Assembly: GCF_001189845.1 (NCBI RefSeq)
Contig: NZ_LFLZ01000016.1
Coordinates: 62,001-126,000 of the forward strand
DNA length: 64,000 nucleotides
Direction: 5' to 3'
Source: Bradyrhizobium tropiciagri
GTDB taxonomy: Bacteria; Pseudomonadota; Alphaproteobacteria; Rhizobiales; Xanthobacteraceae
In this document: in pieces, positions 44,002 to 52,882 of the stretch
Numbering within the stretch: the stretch's first letter is position 1
Layout: each line of letters opens with the position of its first letter
Translations under genes and position numbers: made by a program
The notes under the pieces: generated by a model
Told to the model about the DNA's origin: nothing
Databases searched by the model: none
What the model saw: the letters and a program-made list of their open reading frames with translations, nothing else

Positions 44002-45227
44002 CTGGTACCGGGATCATTGACCAGTTTCTGGAAACATTCACGCGTTATATCGATACCGGATTCGGGCTCCTGGGAAGTGACGTCGGTTATCTCGCGACGA
44101 CTCTTGCCGCGATCGACATCACACTCGCCGCCTTGTTCTGGAGTTGGGGAACGGACGAGGACATCATCGCACGTCTCGTCAAGAAGACGCTTTTCGTCGG
44201 CGTCTTTGCCTACCTCATCGGCAACTGGAATGGCTTAGCGCGCATTGTTTTCGAGAGTTTTGCGGGTCTTGGGCTGAAAGCATCGGGCGCAAGCCTGTCC
44301 GCATCCGACTTTCTGAGACCGGGAAAGATCGCTCAAGTCGGACTCGATGCCGGCCGACCGTTGCTCGATTCGATCTCCAACCTGATGGGCTACATCAGTT
44401 TCTTCGAGAATTTCGTCCAGATCATCATCCTCCTGTTCGCCTGGGTCGTAGTGTTGCTCGCCTTCTTCATTTTGGCGATTCAGCTCTTTGTCACCCTGAT
44501 TGAGTTCAAGCTCACGACACTGGCCGGCTTCGTGCTCATTCCATTTGGTCTGTTTGGCAAGACCGCCTTTGCGGCGGAGCGGGTTTTGGGCAATGTCATA
44601 TCTTCAGGGATCAAGGTTCTGGTCCTGGCCGTCATCGTAGGCATCGGCTCGACCCTGTTCTCGCAGTTCACCTCTGGTTTCGGCCGCGCACAGCCGACCA
44701 TTGAAGACGCGATGACACTGGTGCTCGCGGCGCTCTCCTTGCTGGGGCTCGGTATCTTCGGTCCGGGTATCGCAAACGGCCTGGTGTCGGGCGGACCTCA
44801 GCTCGGCGCGGGCGCCGCGATTGGAACAGGCCTTGCTGCCGGCGGCATTGTTGCGGCAGGCGCAGGTGTTGTTGCCGGTGGCGCTGGCCTCGCTGGTGGG
44901 GCGATTGCAGGCGCCGCGCGCGGTGGCGGCGCTGTCATAAGCGGAGTATCAGCCGCCTACCGCAGCGGCGGCCTTGCCGGCGCCGCGGAGGCTGGCACTT
45001 CGGCTGCCATGAGTCCGTTACGTCGTGCGGCGGCTGCGCTCGGCGGAAGTGGGGAAGCCGGCGCACAGGCCGCGAGCACCTCGGCCGAAGGTCAGCCCGA
45101 TTGGGCGCGGCGCATGAAGCGTGCCGAGGCTATTCGGCACGGCGCATCGGCAGCCGGCCACGCGGTTCGCTCAGGCGATCACGGCGCCAGCGGCTCCTCC
45201 GTCGATTTGTCTGAAGGAGAGCGCTGA
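43998..45227 (+). CDS. trbL: TrbL: polytopic T4SS channel protein
   Basis: A 409-residue VirB6-like protein. It has five to six transmembrane helices between about 25 and 265, with KLTTLAGFVLIPFGLFGKTA as a conserved stretch, then a long Gly/Ala-rich C-terminal tail (about 265-400), typical of TrbL. It forms part of the inner-membrane channel. Overlap with trbK implies coupling. A 93-bp gap to trbF follows. Confidence 0.92.
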   Translation: MTGTGIIDQFLETFTRYIDTGFGLLGSDVGYLATTLAAIDITLAALFWSWGTDEDIIARLVKKTLFVGVFAYLIGNWNGLARIVFESFAGLGLKASGASLSASDFLRPGKIAQVGLDAGRPLLDSISNLMGYISFFENFVQIIILLFAWVVVLLAFFILAIQLFVTLIEFKLTTLAGFVLIPFGLFGKTAFAAERVLGNVISSGIKVLVLAVIVGIGSTLFSQFTSGFGRAQPTIEDAMTLVLAALSLLGLGIFGPGIANGLVSGGPQLGAGAAIGTGLAAGGIVAAGAGVVAGGAGLAGGAIAGAARGGGAVISGVSAAYRSGGLAGAAEAGTSAAMSPLRRAAAALGGSGEAGAQAASTSAEGQPDWARRMKRAEAIRHGASAAGHAVRSGDHGASGSSVDLSEGER

Positions 45228-45320
45228 GACGCACCACTGCACCCCCAACGCAGAGCAGCACCTCAAACCCTTCCCTCGCACGACTTGAAACCGATCACTT
45301 GATCGCAGGGGCAAACATCG

Positions 45321-46004
45321 ATGTTCAAACGACCATCAGTTCACTACGGGCGCATGCCCGAACCGATCACGCCTTATCAAAAGGCAGCCCAAGTTTGGGA
45401 CGAACGCATTGGATCTGCCCGCGTGCAGGCCAAGAACTGGCGCTTGATGGCGTTCGGCTGCTTGACGTTATCAGCCGGTCTCGCAGGTAGCCTTGTTTGG
45501 CAATCGAGCCAAGGCTCCATCACGCCCTGGGTGGTCGAAGTCGATCAACTCGGCCAGACACAAAGGGTTGCGCCGGCCAACATCGACTATCAACCCAACG
45601 ACGCTCAGATCGCCTACCATCTGGCGCGCTTTATCGAGGATGTTAGAGGCCTGCCCGCCGACGGCATCGTTCTGCGCCAAAACTGGCTCCGGGCCTATGA
45701 TTTTACGACGGATCGTGGCGCCGCTGCGCTGAACGACTATGCGCGCAACAATGACCCCTTTGCCAAGCTGGGTAAGGCGCAAATTTCTGTCGACGTCTCG
45801 AGCGTCATTCGTGCGTCGTCGGAAAGCTTCCGGGTCGCATGGACTCAGCGCACCTACGACAACGGATCGTTGAGCTCGACGGAGCGTTGGACCGCGATTC
45901 TTACGATCGTGATCGAAACGCCGCGCGATGCCGAACGCCTGCGCAAGAATCCCCTTGGCGTCTACGTCCGCGCCATCAACTGGTCAAAGGAGTTGAGTCA
46001 GTGA
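45321..46004 (+). CDS. trbF: TrbF: VirB8-like assembly protein
   Basis: A 227-residue bitopic inner-membrane protein: cytosolic N-terminus (YQKAAQVWDERIGSARVQAK), one transmembrane helix at about 42-62, then a periplasmic NTF2-like domain (TPWVVEVDQLGQTQRV to the end). It nucleates the T4SS core complex. The GTG of trbG overlaps its stop. Confidence 0.92.
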   Translation: MFKRPSVHYGRMPEPITPYQKAAQVWDERIGSARVQAKNWRLMAFGCLTLSAGLAGSLVWQSSQGSITPWVVEVDQLGQTQRVAPANIDYQPNDAQIAYHLARFIEDVRGLPADGIVLRQNWLRAYDFTTDRGAAALNDYARNNDPFAKLGKAQISVDVSSVIRASSESFRVAWTQRTYDNGSLSSTERWTAILTIVIETPRDAERLRKNPLGVYVRAINWSKELSQ

Positions 46005-47032
46005 CCAAGACGCCGTCTGTTCATTCGAAGCGTTTCCTCCCGCACAGCAAGCTCAATGTGCCTCGGCCCGAGTTTGTGACCTCAAAGCGAGCGCTCCTGT
46101 CGGCGCTCTTGCTTTGTTTGTCGGCGCTCGGCGGGTGCGCGACCTACGTACCGCCGGAGATCAGCTATGACGCGGAGGTCCCGCCGCTGCCGGCAGCTCC
46201 AGTGGCACTGGACGATAGCTCGCGGCCGCTTCACGTTCCACCGCTCTGGAAGCCAACTCTCGGCGGCAAATCGGCCGAGAAGGAAAAGCCCGAACCCGTG
46301 AGCCGGGTTGAGACGGCAAACAGCGCAGCGAGGGTCGAACCGCGCAAACGTGGGTATTTCAACGCGGCGCAAATCTACGCTTACAGTCCTGGCGCACTCT
46401 ATCAGGTTTACGCCGCGCCCGGGCAGATCACGGATATTTCGCTCGAGGAAGGAGAACAGTTGACGGGAGCAGGGCCGATCGCGGCCGGAGATACCGTACG
46501 CTGGGTCGTGGGCGATACCGAGAGCGGGAGCGGCGACACACGGCGCGTCCATATCCTGGTCAAGCCGACCCGAGCTTCGATTGAGACCAACCTGGTGGTC
46601 AATACTGACCGGCGCACTTACCTGATCGAACTCCGCTCCCGCGAGCGACCATACATGCCGTCTGTTGCCTGGTACTATCCAGAGGCGGTACGCGAACGGT
46701 CGCGTTCAGCTGCGCTGAAGCCCGTTCTTCCGGGGCCGGCGCAGCGCATCTCCCGCTATGCCATCGAGGGGGACAGTCCTCCCTGGCGGCCGCTCGCCGC
46801 ATATGACGATGGCCGCAAGGTCTATGTCGAATTCCCGAAAGGCATCGTGCAAGGCGAGATGCCTCCGCTCTTTGTCATCGGCCCAGATGGCAAGACCGAA
46901 CTCGTCAACTATCGCGCTTACGGCAACGTATTGATTGTCGATCGACTCTTTGCAGCCGCCGAACTGCGGCTCGGCGGCGAGCACCAACAGAAGGTCCGTA
47001 TTGTCAGGACCGACGGGAGGCCGTCGTCATGA
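46001..47032 (+). CDS. trbG: TrbG: VirB9-like outer-membrane-complex protein
   Basis: A 343-residue protein starting with GTG in a 4-nt overlap with trbF. The lipobox LSALGGC places the lipidated cysteine at about 46 after an unusually long basic N-region. The VirB9/CagX fold follows with VYAAPGQITDISLEEGEQL, RWVVGDTESGSG and LIELRSRERPYMPSVAWYYP. It builds the outer-membrane core with TrbI and possibly TrbH, which has no separate gene here. Confidence 0.92.
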   Translation: MTKTPSVHSKRFLPHSKLNVPRPEFVTSKRALLSALLLCLSALGGCATYVPPEISYDAEVPPLPAAPVALDDSSRPLHVPPLWKPTLGGKSAEKEKPEPVSRVETANSAARVEPRKRGYFNAAQIYAYSPGALYQVYAAPGQITDISLEEGEQLTGAGPIAAGDTVRWVVGDTESGSGDTRRVHILVKPTRASIETNLVVNTDRRTYLIELRSRERPYMPSVAWYYPEAVRERSRSAALKPVLPGPAQRISRYAIEGDSPPWRPLAAYDDGRKVYVEFPKGIVQGEMPPLFVIGPDGKTELVNYRAYGNVLIVDRLFAAAELRLGGEHQQKVRIVRTDGRPSS

Positions 47033-48234
47033 ACAATGGAAACGATCACGGGCAAGCAGTTCCGCCGGCGACACAAGGCGAGCCGTCCCAAAGCTTCCGC
47101 TTGAGAGCTGAGCATCCGCGCGTCACGCGGTTGTCGCGGAAGGTCTTGGCCGGCGGAAGCGCCGTTGCATTGCTCGTCATCGGCGGAACTGTGTTGTGGT
47201 CGCTACAGAGCAATCGCTCCCGTAATCAAACGGCCGATGAGCTTTACAGTACCGACCACCACAATGTTGCGGACGGCATTACGACGCTGCCGAAGGACTA
47301 TGCTGGCGTTCCGCGCCAACCCGTCCCACAGCTTGGTCCGCCGCTCCCCGGGGATCTCGGTCGACCGATCCTTGCCGCCCAAGGCCAGCCGCCGGCGATC
47401 GGCGCTGATCCGGACCAGCAGCGCCGAGATCAAGAGTCCGAGGCAGCCCGCATCAGTCATCTATTCGCTTCGACCAATGGAGGAGGAGTGCGTGCGCCCA
47501 CCGCTGCGACGGTTGGAAGCGACCGCGCCGTGCTACCGAACGCAACGAGCACTGGCGACGATGGATCTGCGCAGAACGGCCAGGACCGCAAGCTTGCCTT
47601 CGTGAACGCCTCTGTGGATCGTCGCACGGTAAGCCCTGACCGCATTACCCGGCCGGCTTCACCCTACATTGTACAGGCTGGAACTGTGATTCCGGGAGCT
47701 CTGATTACGGGGATTAGATCGGATCTTCCAGGCCAAATCACCGCGCAGGTGACAGAAAACGTGTACGACACACCCACCGGTCGATTCTTGTTAGTGCCGC
47801 AGGGCGCGCGTCTGATCGGGGTCTACGACAGCCAGGTCACTTTCGGCCAGTCACGCGTCCTACTCGTCTGGACCCGCCTGATCATGCCGAATGGACGTTC
47901 CATCGTTCTCGAGCGACAACCTGGCGCTGAGGCTGCCGGATATGCAGGCCTCGAAGATCAGGTCGATAATCACTGGGGCGAGCTGTTCAAGGCTGCGGCA
48001 CTATCGACGTTTCTGGCGGTCGGGACTGAACTGGGGGCCGGCTCGGACACCAACAGCAACGACAGCGCCATCATCCAGGCATTACGGCACGGTGCCTCCG
48101 ACTCACTAAACGAAACCGGACAGCAGGTGGTTCGACGCAGTCTCAACATCCAGCCTACTTTGACCGTACGACCTGGTTTCCCGGTTCGTGTTCTTGTCAA
48201 TCGTGACCTCATACTTACGCCGTATAGAGGGTGA
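47029..48234 (+). CDS. trbI: TrbI: VirB10-like core protein
   Basis: A 401-residue protein: cytosolic N-terminus, one transmembrane helix (about 40-58), a proline-rich periplasmic linker (about 85-130) and the TrbI/VirB10 barrel domain (about 205-400) with VIPGALITGIRSDLPGQITA and RFLLVPQGARLIGVYDSQV. It spans both membranes and senses ATP status in known systems. It overlaps trbG by 4 nt, and the DUF2274 gene follows after 4 bp. Confidence 0.93.
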   Translation: MNNGNDHGQAVPPATQGEPSQSFRLRAEHPRVTRLSRKVLAGGSAVALLVIGGTVLWSLQSNRSRNQTADELYSTDHHNVADGITTLPKDYAGVPRQPVPQLGPPLPGDLGRPILAAQGQPPAIGADPDQQRRDQESEAARISHLFASTNGGGVRAPTAATVGSDRAVLPNATSTGDDGSAQNGQDRKLAFVNASVDRRTVSPDRITRPASPYIVQAGTVIPGALITGIRSDLPGQITAQVTENVYDTPTGRFLLVPQGARLIGVYDSQVTFGQSRVLLVWTRLIMPNGRSIVLERQPGAEAAGYAGLEDQVDNHWGELFKAAALSTFLAVGTELGAGSDTNSNDSAIIQALRHGASDSLNETGQQVVRRSLNIQPTLTVRPGFPVRVLVNRDLILTPYRG

Positions 48235-48238
48235 CAAC

Positions 48239-48475
48239 ATGCCAAAGCTCAAAATAGGAGAGCTTCCAGATGACAAGCCGGTCAAAGTGAGCGCGGAGCT
48301 GCCGGCGGCCGTGCATCGCGATCTCATCGCATATGCAGAAGCCCTTACGCGTCAAGGTGGTCAAGTGGTCGAACCGACTAAGCTCATCGCTCCCATGTTG
48401 GCGCGCTTTATGGCCACGGATCGAGGATTTTCTAAATTGAAACGTGGCGGCCGCGTACCGGTCGCCGGCGAATGA
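48239..48475 (+). CDS. DUF2274 small protein at the end of the trb operon
   Basis: A 78-residue protein: MPKLKIGELPDDKPVKVSAE, then LPAAVHRDLIAYAEALTRQG and LIAPMLARFMATDRGFSKL. It fits DUF2274, regularly the last gene of trb operons in alphaproteobacteria. The N-terminal strand and two helices resemble a ribbon-helix-helix fold, so a DNA-binding, operon-control role is conceivable. AGAGGG lies upstream of the ATG. Confidence 0.85.
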   Translation: MPKLKIGELPDDKPVKVSAELPAAVHRDLIAYAEALTRQGGQVVEPTKLIAPMLARFMATDRGFSKLKRGGRVPVAGE

Positions 48476-48670
48476 CAGTGATGCTCAAGGCTTCTCGAAG
48501 CTGCCGGTCAAAGCTAACAGTACGATGCATCAACCGAGACGCTGCCGGGTTTGGCCCGTGAGCTAAGATATCGTGTCGGAAAGCGTGTTCCTGCGTCTGC
48601 CCCGAAATAACTCTGATTGCCCCGGCTTTCTCTGTCTTCAGACGCAAGAGCGCCTGGCGTCGATGGGCAT

Positions 48671-49579
48671 TTATTCGGTCACCTTCAAGCGCGGTACACT
48701 GCTCCGGCCATCGACGCTGATAGGCACGTCGCCCTCGATTGTCGCCCGACGTACGACGCGATGCCCGTCCCCGTAATCGTTGACGGCGTAATGCTGCGTT
48801 GCGCGGTTATCCCATATCGCGATATCGCCCACTAACCAGTTCCAGCGCACAGTGTTTTCGGGCGCGGTGATGTGAGACTGGAACAGATCGAAGAGCTTTT
48901 GTCCGTCGTATTTGGAGATCCCAACAAAGTGCTTCACCAAAGCGCCGAGCACTAGCGTCCGCTCGCCTGTTTCGGGGTGGACGCGCACGACGGGATGCTC
49001 GGCCTCAAAAACCGTTCTGGTGAATACCTCGTCGAAGTGTTTCTTGTCCACCTCGCGGACACGCGCGATCCCGGCGTAATCGAAAACGTTGCTGTGAACG
49101 GCCCATAGCTCCTCGGCAAGCCGTTGTAGCGGCGGCGGCAGATCGAGATACGCGGAAGCTGTGTTCGACCACACGGTGTCGCCTCCGAAAGCTGGCATTA
49201 CTACGGCCCGCAGGACTAAAATCTTGGGATAGGCATCGGCGAAGGTCCCATCCGCATGCCAAACATCGGCGCGACCGCCGCCGCGAGTGGAGTCCAGTTC
49301 GAGGAGCGAGGCCGTCCCCCTGGCGGCGCCGAGCATCGGATGCGGCGTTAGCTTTCCAAGACGAGCAGCAAAGCGCTCCTGTTCAACGTCATTGAGATGC
49401 CGTTGGTTGCGGAAGAAGATCACCTTGTGCTCGAGCAGCAAGCTGTTGATCGCAGCGATCGTGCGGTCCGGTAGATCGCCCGATAGCTCGATATTTTTGA
49501 CTTCGGCACCGATGCGCGCTGCACGTTTCAGAACATCGGCGCCCGGAATGACGTCACCGATCAAAGCCGTTGTGCTCAT
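48671..49579 (-). CDS. TauD/TfdA-family Fe(II)/2-oxoglutarate dioxygenase
   Basis: A 302-residue enzyme. The iron-binding HxD is in DVWHADGTF (about 104-112), the distal histidine in DNRATQHYAVNDYGD (about 265), and the 2-oxoglutarate arginine in HRVVRRATIEGD. The family hydroxylates taurine, alkylsulfates, herbicides or other carboxyl/sulfonyl substrates; which one cannot be told. The ATG at 49579 gives the standard N-terminus; a TTG 99 nt upstream is rejected. It is cargo on the minus strand between the transfer operon and the attachment site. Confidence 0.85.
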   Translation of the reverse strand: MSTTALIGDVIPGADVLKRAARIGAEVKNIELSGDLPDRTIAAINSLLLEHKVIFFRNQRHLNDVEQERFAARLGKLTPHPMLGAARGTASLLELDSTRGGGRADVWHADGTFADAYPKILVLRAVVMPAFGGDTVWSNTASAYLDLPPPLQRLAEELWAVHSNVFDYAGIARVREVDKKHFDEVFTRTVFEAEHPVVRVHPETGERTLVLGALVKHFVGISKYDGQKLFDLFQSHITAPENTVRWNWLVGDIAIWDNRATQHYAVNDYGDGHRVVRRATIEGDVPISVDGRSSVPRLKVTE

Positions 49580-49825
49580 GTTGTTTTTCCAAGCCCTTGA
49601 AGTTTCTGCTTTTCGAGGCGGATGATCTTCAGCAAGCAACGTGCCAGGCGAAAGAAGAACATGTAGCCCCCATGGCAACGAATTGCGCTATTTGGCGCGA
49701 GTTCTCGGACCAACCGATGATTCGACCGAGCGACAAAGAAGCTCGATCGTCGACCTCACCCACCGAATATGGTGCAAAGAGAGCGGCAGCCGACGGAAGA
49801 CATTCAGTTATGTTATTGCAATCAC

Positions 49826-50506
49826 TCAACTGCCCTCAAAAAGGCAATGCTTCCGTAAGATTGGTAATAATTCATGATGATCATAAATCATGTAGTCGGG
49901 CCCTGCCGCGCGTAAGCGCCCTTCGGAAACATATCCACCCACGATTGATACGTTGATAAGGCCAAGATTGCGGGCAATCTCGGTCTCAACTGGCATACCG
50001 CCCACGATGACAGTTCTTTCTGGGGATAGATCATTAGCCTGCATATACAAGCGCAGCCGTTCTTGCTTGCTCATGCTCCTAAACTGAGTTGCGCGGCTCT
50101 CAAATGCCAAGATGTCGGTGACGTGAGTCTTGATCCCAAGTCTTCGCAATTGTGTGCGAATTGGTCCAACAATGTGGTTGCTGACAATGACGGTTTGGAT
50201 GGCTCGGTGATCAGCGGCGAGCAAAACATTTCGAGCCCCTTTACGTAAGGCCGCGTTGCGCGCCAGGAACTCATAAGTGTCGTGAAAAATGGCGTTGTCG
50301 TTGCTCTGTACGACTTCGATTTCATCTTTCGACATGTCCAGGTTGCGGAAAAGAACCGAAGGAGGAAGTTCGAACTTCTCTCGAAGCTTGTGCATATCCA
50401 CAGCTGCGCGACCGAAGCGGCTCAAAATTGCATTGATGGTTTGCAGCACCGCGTTGGCGTCATCGAGCAGCGTGCCATTCCAGTCGAAAATAATCGCCGA
50501 TTTCAT
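49826..50506 (-). CDS. HAD-superfamily hydrolase
   Basis: A 226-residue protein with the four HAD motifs: IIFDWNGTLLDD (motif I, D7 and N/D at 9), VIVSNH (motif II, Ser), a lysine in MSKQERLRL (motif III), and TVIVGGMPVETEIARNLGL (motif IV). The motif I second acidic position is Asn in place of Asp and motif IV has GGMPVE rather than GD..D, so phosphatase activity may be altered or lost. It is probably monocistronic, without a clear ribosome binding site. Confidence 0.75.
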   Translation of the reverse strand: MKSAIIFDWNGTLLDDANAVLQTINAILSRFGRAAVDMHKLREKFELPPSVLFRNLDMSKDEIEVVQSNDNAIFHDTYEFLARNAALRKGARNVLLAADHRAIQTVIVSNHIVGPIRTQLRRLGIKTHVTDILAFESRATQFRSMSKQERLRLYMQANDLSPERTVIVGGMPVETEIARNLGLINVSIVGGYVSEGRLRAAGPDYMIYDHHELLPILRKHCLFEGS

Positions 50507-50925
50507 GCGTGAAACTAAGGCAAATGTGATCGTGCGATAGAATGTGTTCGAGGCTTAGATATTCTGGTCTACATGTCTGGGGCGATCGTAGTGGTTCGAA
50601 CGGAGTCGTCACGGGTGCAACGCGTGCCAGTGAGCTGAACGGGCGGACCGTTCTTCTGAGGCGAGAGGGCGGGTGGAGAGCGTGAGCATTGCTGCTTCTG
50701 TAGCTCTGTTTCTGGATCGATTTGGTTGAAGCAATGGCCATGCCAGCCAGCGTTGGCATGCAATAAGGCCGGAAGGGCTTTGGAAGGTCTCAACGCTTGC
50801 TATGCGCGCTGCACTGGACCGGACACAACATTGCGTCTCTGTCAGAATACGGACAAGAGTCTGTGCGATAGCTCCTCGCTCTCTGTCGACCGGCGCTGTT
50901 GGCGCCAGTCATGCACAGTGTCGCC
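50507..50925. other. 419-bp intergenic stretch without a supported gene
   Basis: Lies between the HAD gene and the PaiB-like gene. Short frames only; promoters for the HAD gene must be near its right border but none is clear. Confidence 0.4.
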
Positions 50926-51555
50926 TCAGCCCTGAACCAGGATAAGAGCTGCAACTTCCTGATCCCGTGGCAGTTTGCTCGCCGCCAGGCCGGAGGCGAC
51001 ACCAAGGCGGTCAGGCGCGGGGCGGTTTTGACTCATCTTGCGCTTGCCTTCGACCCTGGTGATGGGGATGCGCACGCCAACGATCTCACGCAACTGGGCG
51101 GCGATGAAATCCGCGGGAGCATCTCTGACCGCCCAAGGTGTCGCACGTGACGTCTCATGGATATTCGTCAGGCGCGTCACGGTTTCAAGCAGGCGATCGG
51201 GATCCTCGAAGAACTCGGTCGGCCCATGGGCGTGAACCGCGATGTAATTCCATGTCGGCACCACACGTTCAGCTTGTCGTTTGCTGGGATACCAGGATGG
51301 CGTCACATAAGCCTCTGCGCCAGTAAAGATCGCGAGAGCTTCTCCGATCGGGGGCGTGCGCCATTGCGGATTGCCCTTCGCTAGGTGCCCGTACAGCGCG
51401 CCGTGTTCGCCTTCGCTCTCATCGAGAAAGAGCGGAAGAGGCGTCGCAAGCGGCCCGTCTGACGTGGCCGTAACCAGGTTGGCCAATCGGGCGCGGCGGA
51501 TTGTCGCTCGAATGTTCTCGAGGTCGTCGTCTCGAAAGTGGGGTGGTATGTACAT
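50926..51555 (-). CDS. PaiB-family FMN-binding protein
   Basis: A 209-residue protein of the PaiB (FMN-binding split barrel, negative transcriptional regulator) family: MYIPPHFRDDDLENIRATIR, then GPLATPLPLFLDE, YGHLAKGNPQW, TWNYIAVHAHGP and PADFIAAQLREIVGVRIPI. Bacillus PaiB influences protease and sporulation genes; most members bind flavin or heme and may act on small molecules. GGAGAACC precedes the ATG. It is cargo near the island end; nothing in the sequence shows its target. Confidence 0.88.
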   Translation of the reverse strand: MYIPPHFRDDDLENIRATIRRARLANLVTATSDGPLATPLPLFLDESEGEHGALYGHLAKGNPQWRTPPIGEALAIFTGAEAYVTPSWYPSKRQAERVVPTWNYIAVHAHGPTEFFEDPDRLLETVTRLTNIHETSRATPWAVRDAPADFIAAQLREIVGVRIPITRVEGKRKMSQNRPAPDRLGVASGLAASKLPRDQEVAALILVQG

Positions 51556-51895
51556 GAAGGTTCTCCGTTGGAGGTCGTCGAGATAAACCCAGGTCAGTAT
51601 GCTAGAAAACTGCCAGTTTCAGTCGCCCCCGTAGAGGGTTCCACGTTGGATCGAGCCGCCTTGCTCGTGGCCCGGCCGGCCGATGATCGCGCCTCCTCAC
51701 GCACTTCTGGGGCCGTGATATAGCTGAGCAAGGCAATTGTGACGGACCAGGCGGCAAGTCCGGTGCAGCGGTAGCTCGGTTCTATTCGTCGCTCTGAACG
51801 TCTGGGTTCCCTTGGACTGCTGCCCGCCCGAGCCATATTCTCAACTTGGAATCTACAACAGCTGAGGGCGGAGAATACGGCGGTGCCTCACGGGC

Positions 51896-52531
51896 ATGAT
51901 TGCAGCAGTTGAGAAGCCGGTCATCGCGGCGATCAACTGGCTGTGCATGGGTGGAGGCTTCGAGTTTGCGCTGGCGTGCGATCTGCGCGTCGCCGGGAAT
52001 GCCGTCACAGCAATCGGTCTGCCGGAGACGCGCATCGACAGCTTTCCCGGTAACGGCGCTACCCAACGCTTGCCGACGATCATTGGTACAGCCAAAACGC
52101 TTGAGATAATCCTGCGGGGGCTGACCCTGACAGGGCCGCGAGCCCACGAAATTGGGATCGTGCATGAGGTCGTCGCCGGCCCAGTCGCTCGCGCCTTGAG
52201 ATGGTGTAAGGATATCGAGCCGAGGTGCCGAGGGCCTGGCATTGGCCAAAAAGCCTTACCCGGGGCTGCCCTGAACCGTCCTATGGCCGATGGCTTGACC
52301 GACGAACGTAGGAGCTTGAGGATGGCCTCGGCCCGCGAGGGCGGCCGCCCGCTCGCCGGCTCAAATGCAGAAGCTTTAATGCCGACGGAAAGCTGGTCTC
52401 AGGTGAGTGTCAGGGCTCCGCTGGACGCCCAGACGCATGACGTCTCACATCGCGAGCGGTCTAGTGCCGCATTGCGCCGACCGTTAAGGGAGCCCGAGGG
52501 GTCTCGCGCCGATTCCATTCTAATCTGCTGA
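51896..52531 (+). pseudogene. Enoyl-CoA hydratase/isomerase fragment
   Basis: The frame opens with MIAAVEKPVIAAINWLCMGG and GFEFALACDLRVAG, the oxyanion-hole core of the crotonase family, and continues with GLPETRIDSFPGNGATQRLP to about 52200. The first ~60 residues are missing and the frame before the ATG is blocked by stop codons; after about 52200 the match is lost, with scraps such as RPMADGLTDERRS in shifted context. It is therefore a truncated, decayed gene near the island end. The complete ECH gene at 62350 is a different family member. Confidence 0.7.
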
Positions 52532-52646
52532 TGAGGAATTCGGGAGCTTCCTCATTTGGAAACGATTGGCTAGCTATTGAAATCGCTGGCGGGTGTTTTT
52601 CTTATTTTTTTCCAAAAGGGCCTTGATATCGTTCATTAATCTAGTT

Positions 52647-52693
52647 GATTTTGATTCCGCCATTCGGAGGTTCGATCCCTCCCGCCCCAGCCA
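52647..52693 (+). other. attR-like site: 3' end of tRNA-Gln(TTG), island boundary
   Basis: The 47 bp match the 3' part of a tRNA: TTG in an anticodon-loop context (52651-52653), TCCGC (52656-52660) as 3' anticodon stem, T-arm GGAGG-TTCGATC-CCTCC (52666-52682), acceptor strand CGCCCCA, G and encoded CCA (52691-52693). Upstream bases GTTGA cannot pair with TCCGC, and no D-arm or 5' acceptor strand exists, so it is only the tRNA 3' end. This is the scar left when an element integrates into a tRNA gene. The intact tRNA-Gln should be at the other island end. Type tRNA is avoided because no functional tRNA is encoded. Confidence 0.8.
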
Positions 52694-52882
52694 GCACGCA
52701 AGCCATTGATTTTTATGGAAGAATCGACTTCTCCCCGATCGCCCGTACGGGCATTTCGGGGCGGGATCGGGCTTTCTATCTGGAAATCCGTGCCGCTTTG
52801 GTTTCCATGCCGGTGGCCGATAAGCGCTGAGTCGCCCCACGTCACCGGGCGATCGCTCTCACGAAATAACGATGGATCTGAC

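Larger units (their letters stand above)
1..52693. mobile_element. Right-hand part of a symbiosis island / ICE
   Basis: The segment carries a rhizobitoxine operon, tts-box-linked effector candidates, IS remnants, an RdfS-like excisionase, an RlxS-type relaxase, TraG and a full trb set, and it stops at a partial 3' tRNA-Gln sequence (52647-52693). Beyond that point the genes are housekeeping-type. The left end and any integrase lie outside the window. That it is one element rather than nested or composite islands is inferred. The rtx and effector genes could belong to an older island into which the conjugative module was inserted. Confidence 0.75.

Noticed and set aside
52640..52693. Functional tRNA-Gln gene
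   Set aside because: Only the 3' part is present; the anticodon stem cannot form with the upstream bases and the 5' acceptor and D arms are missing.
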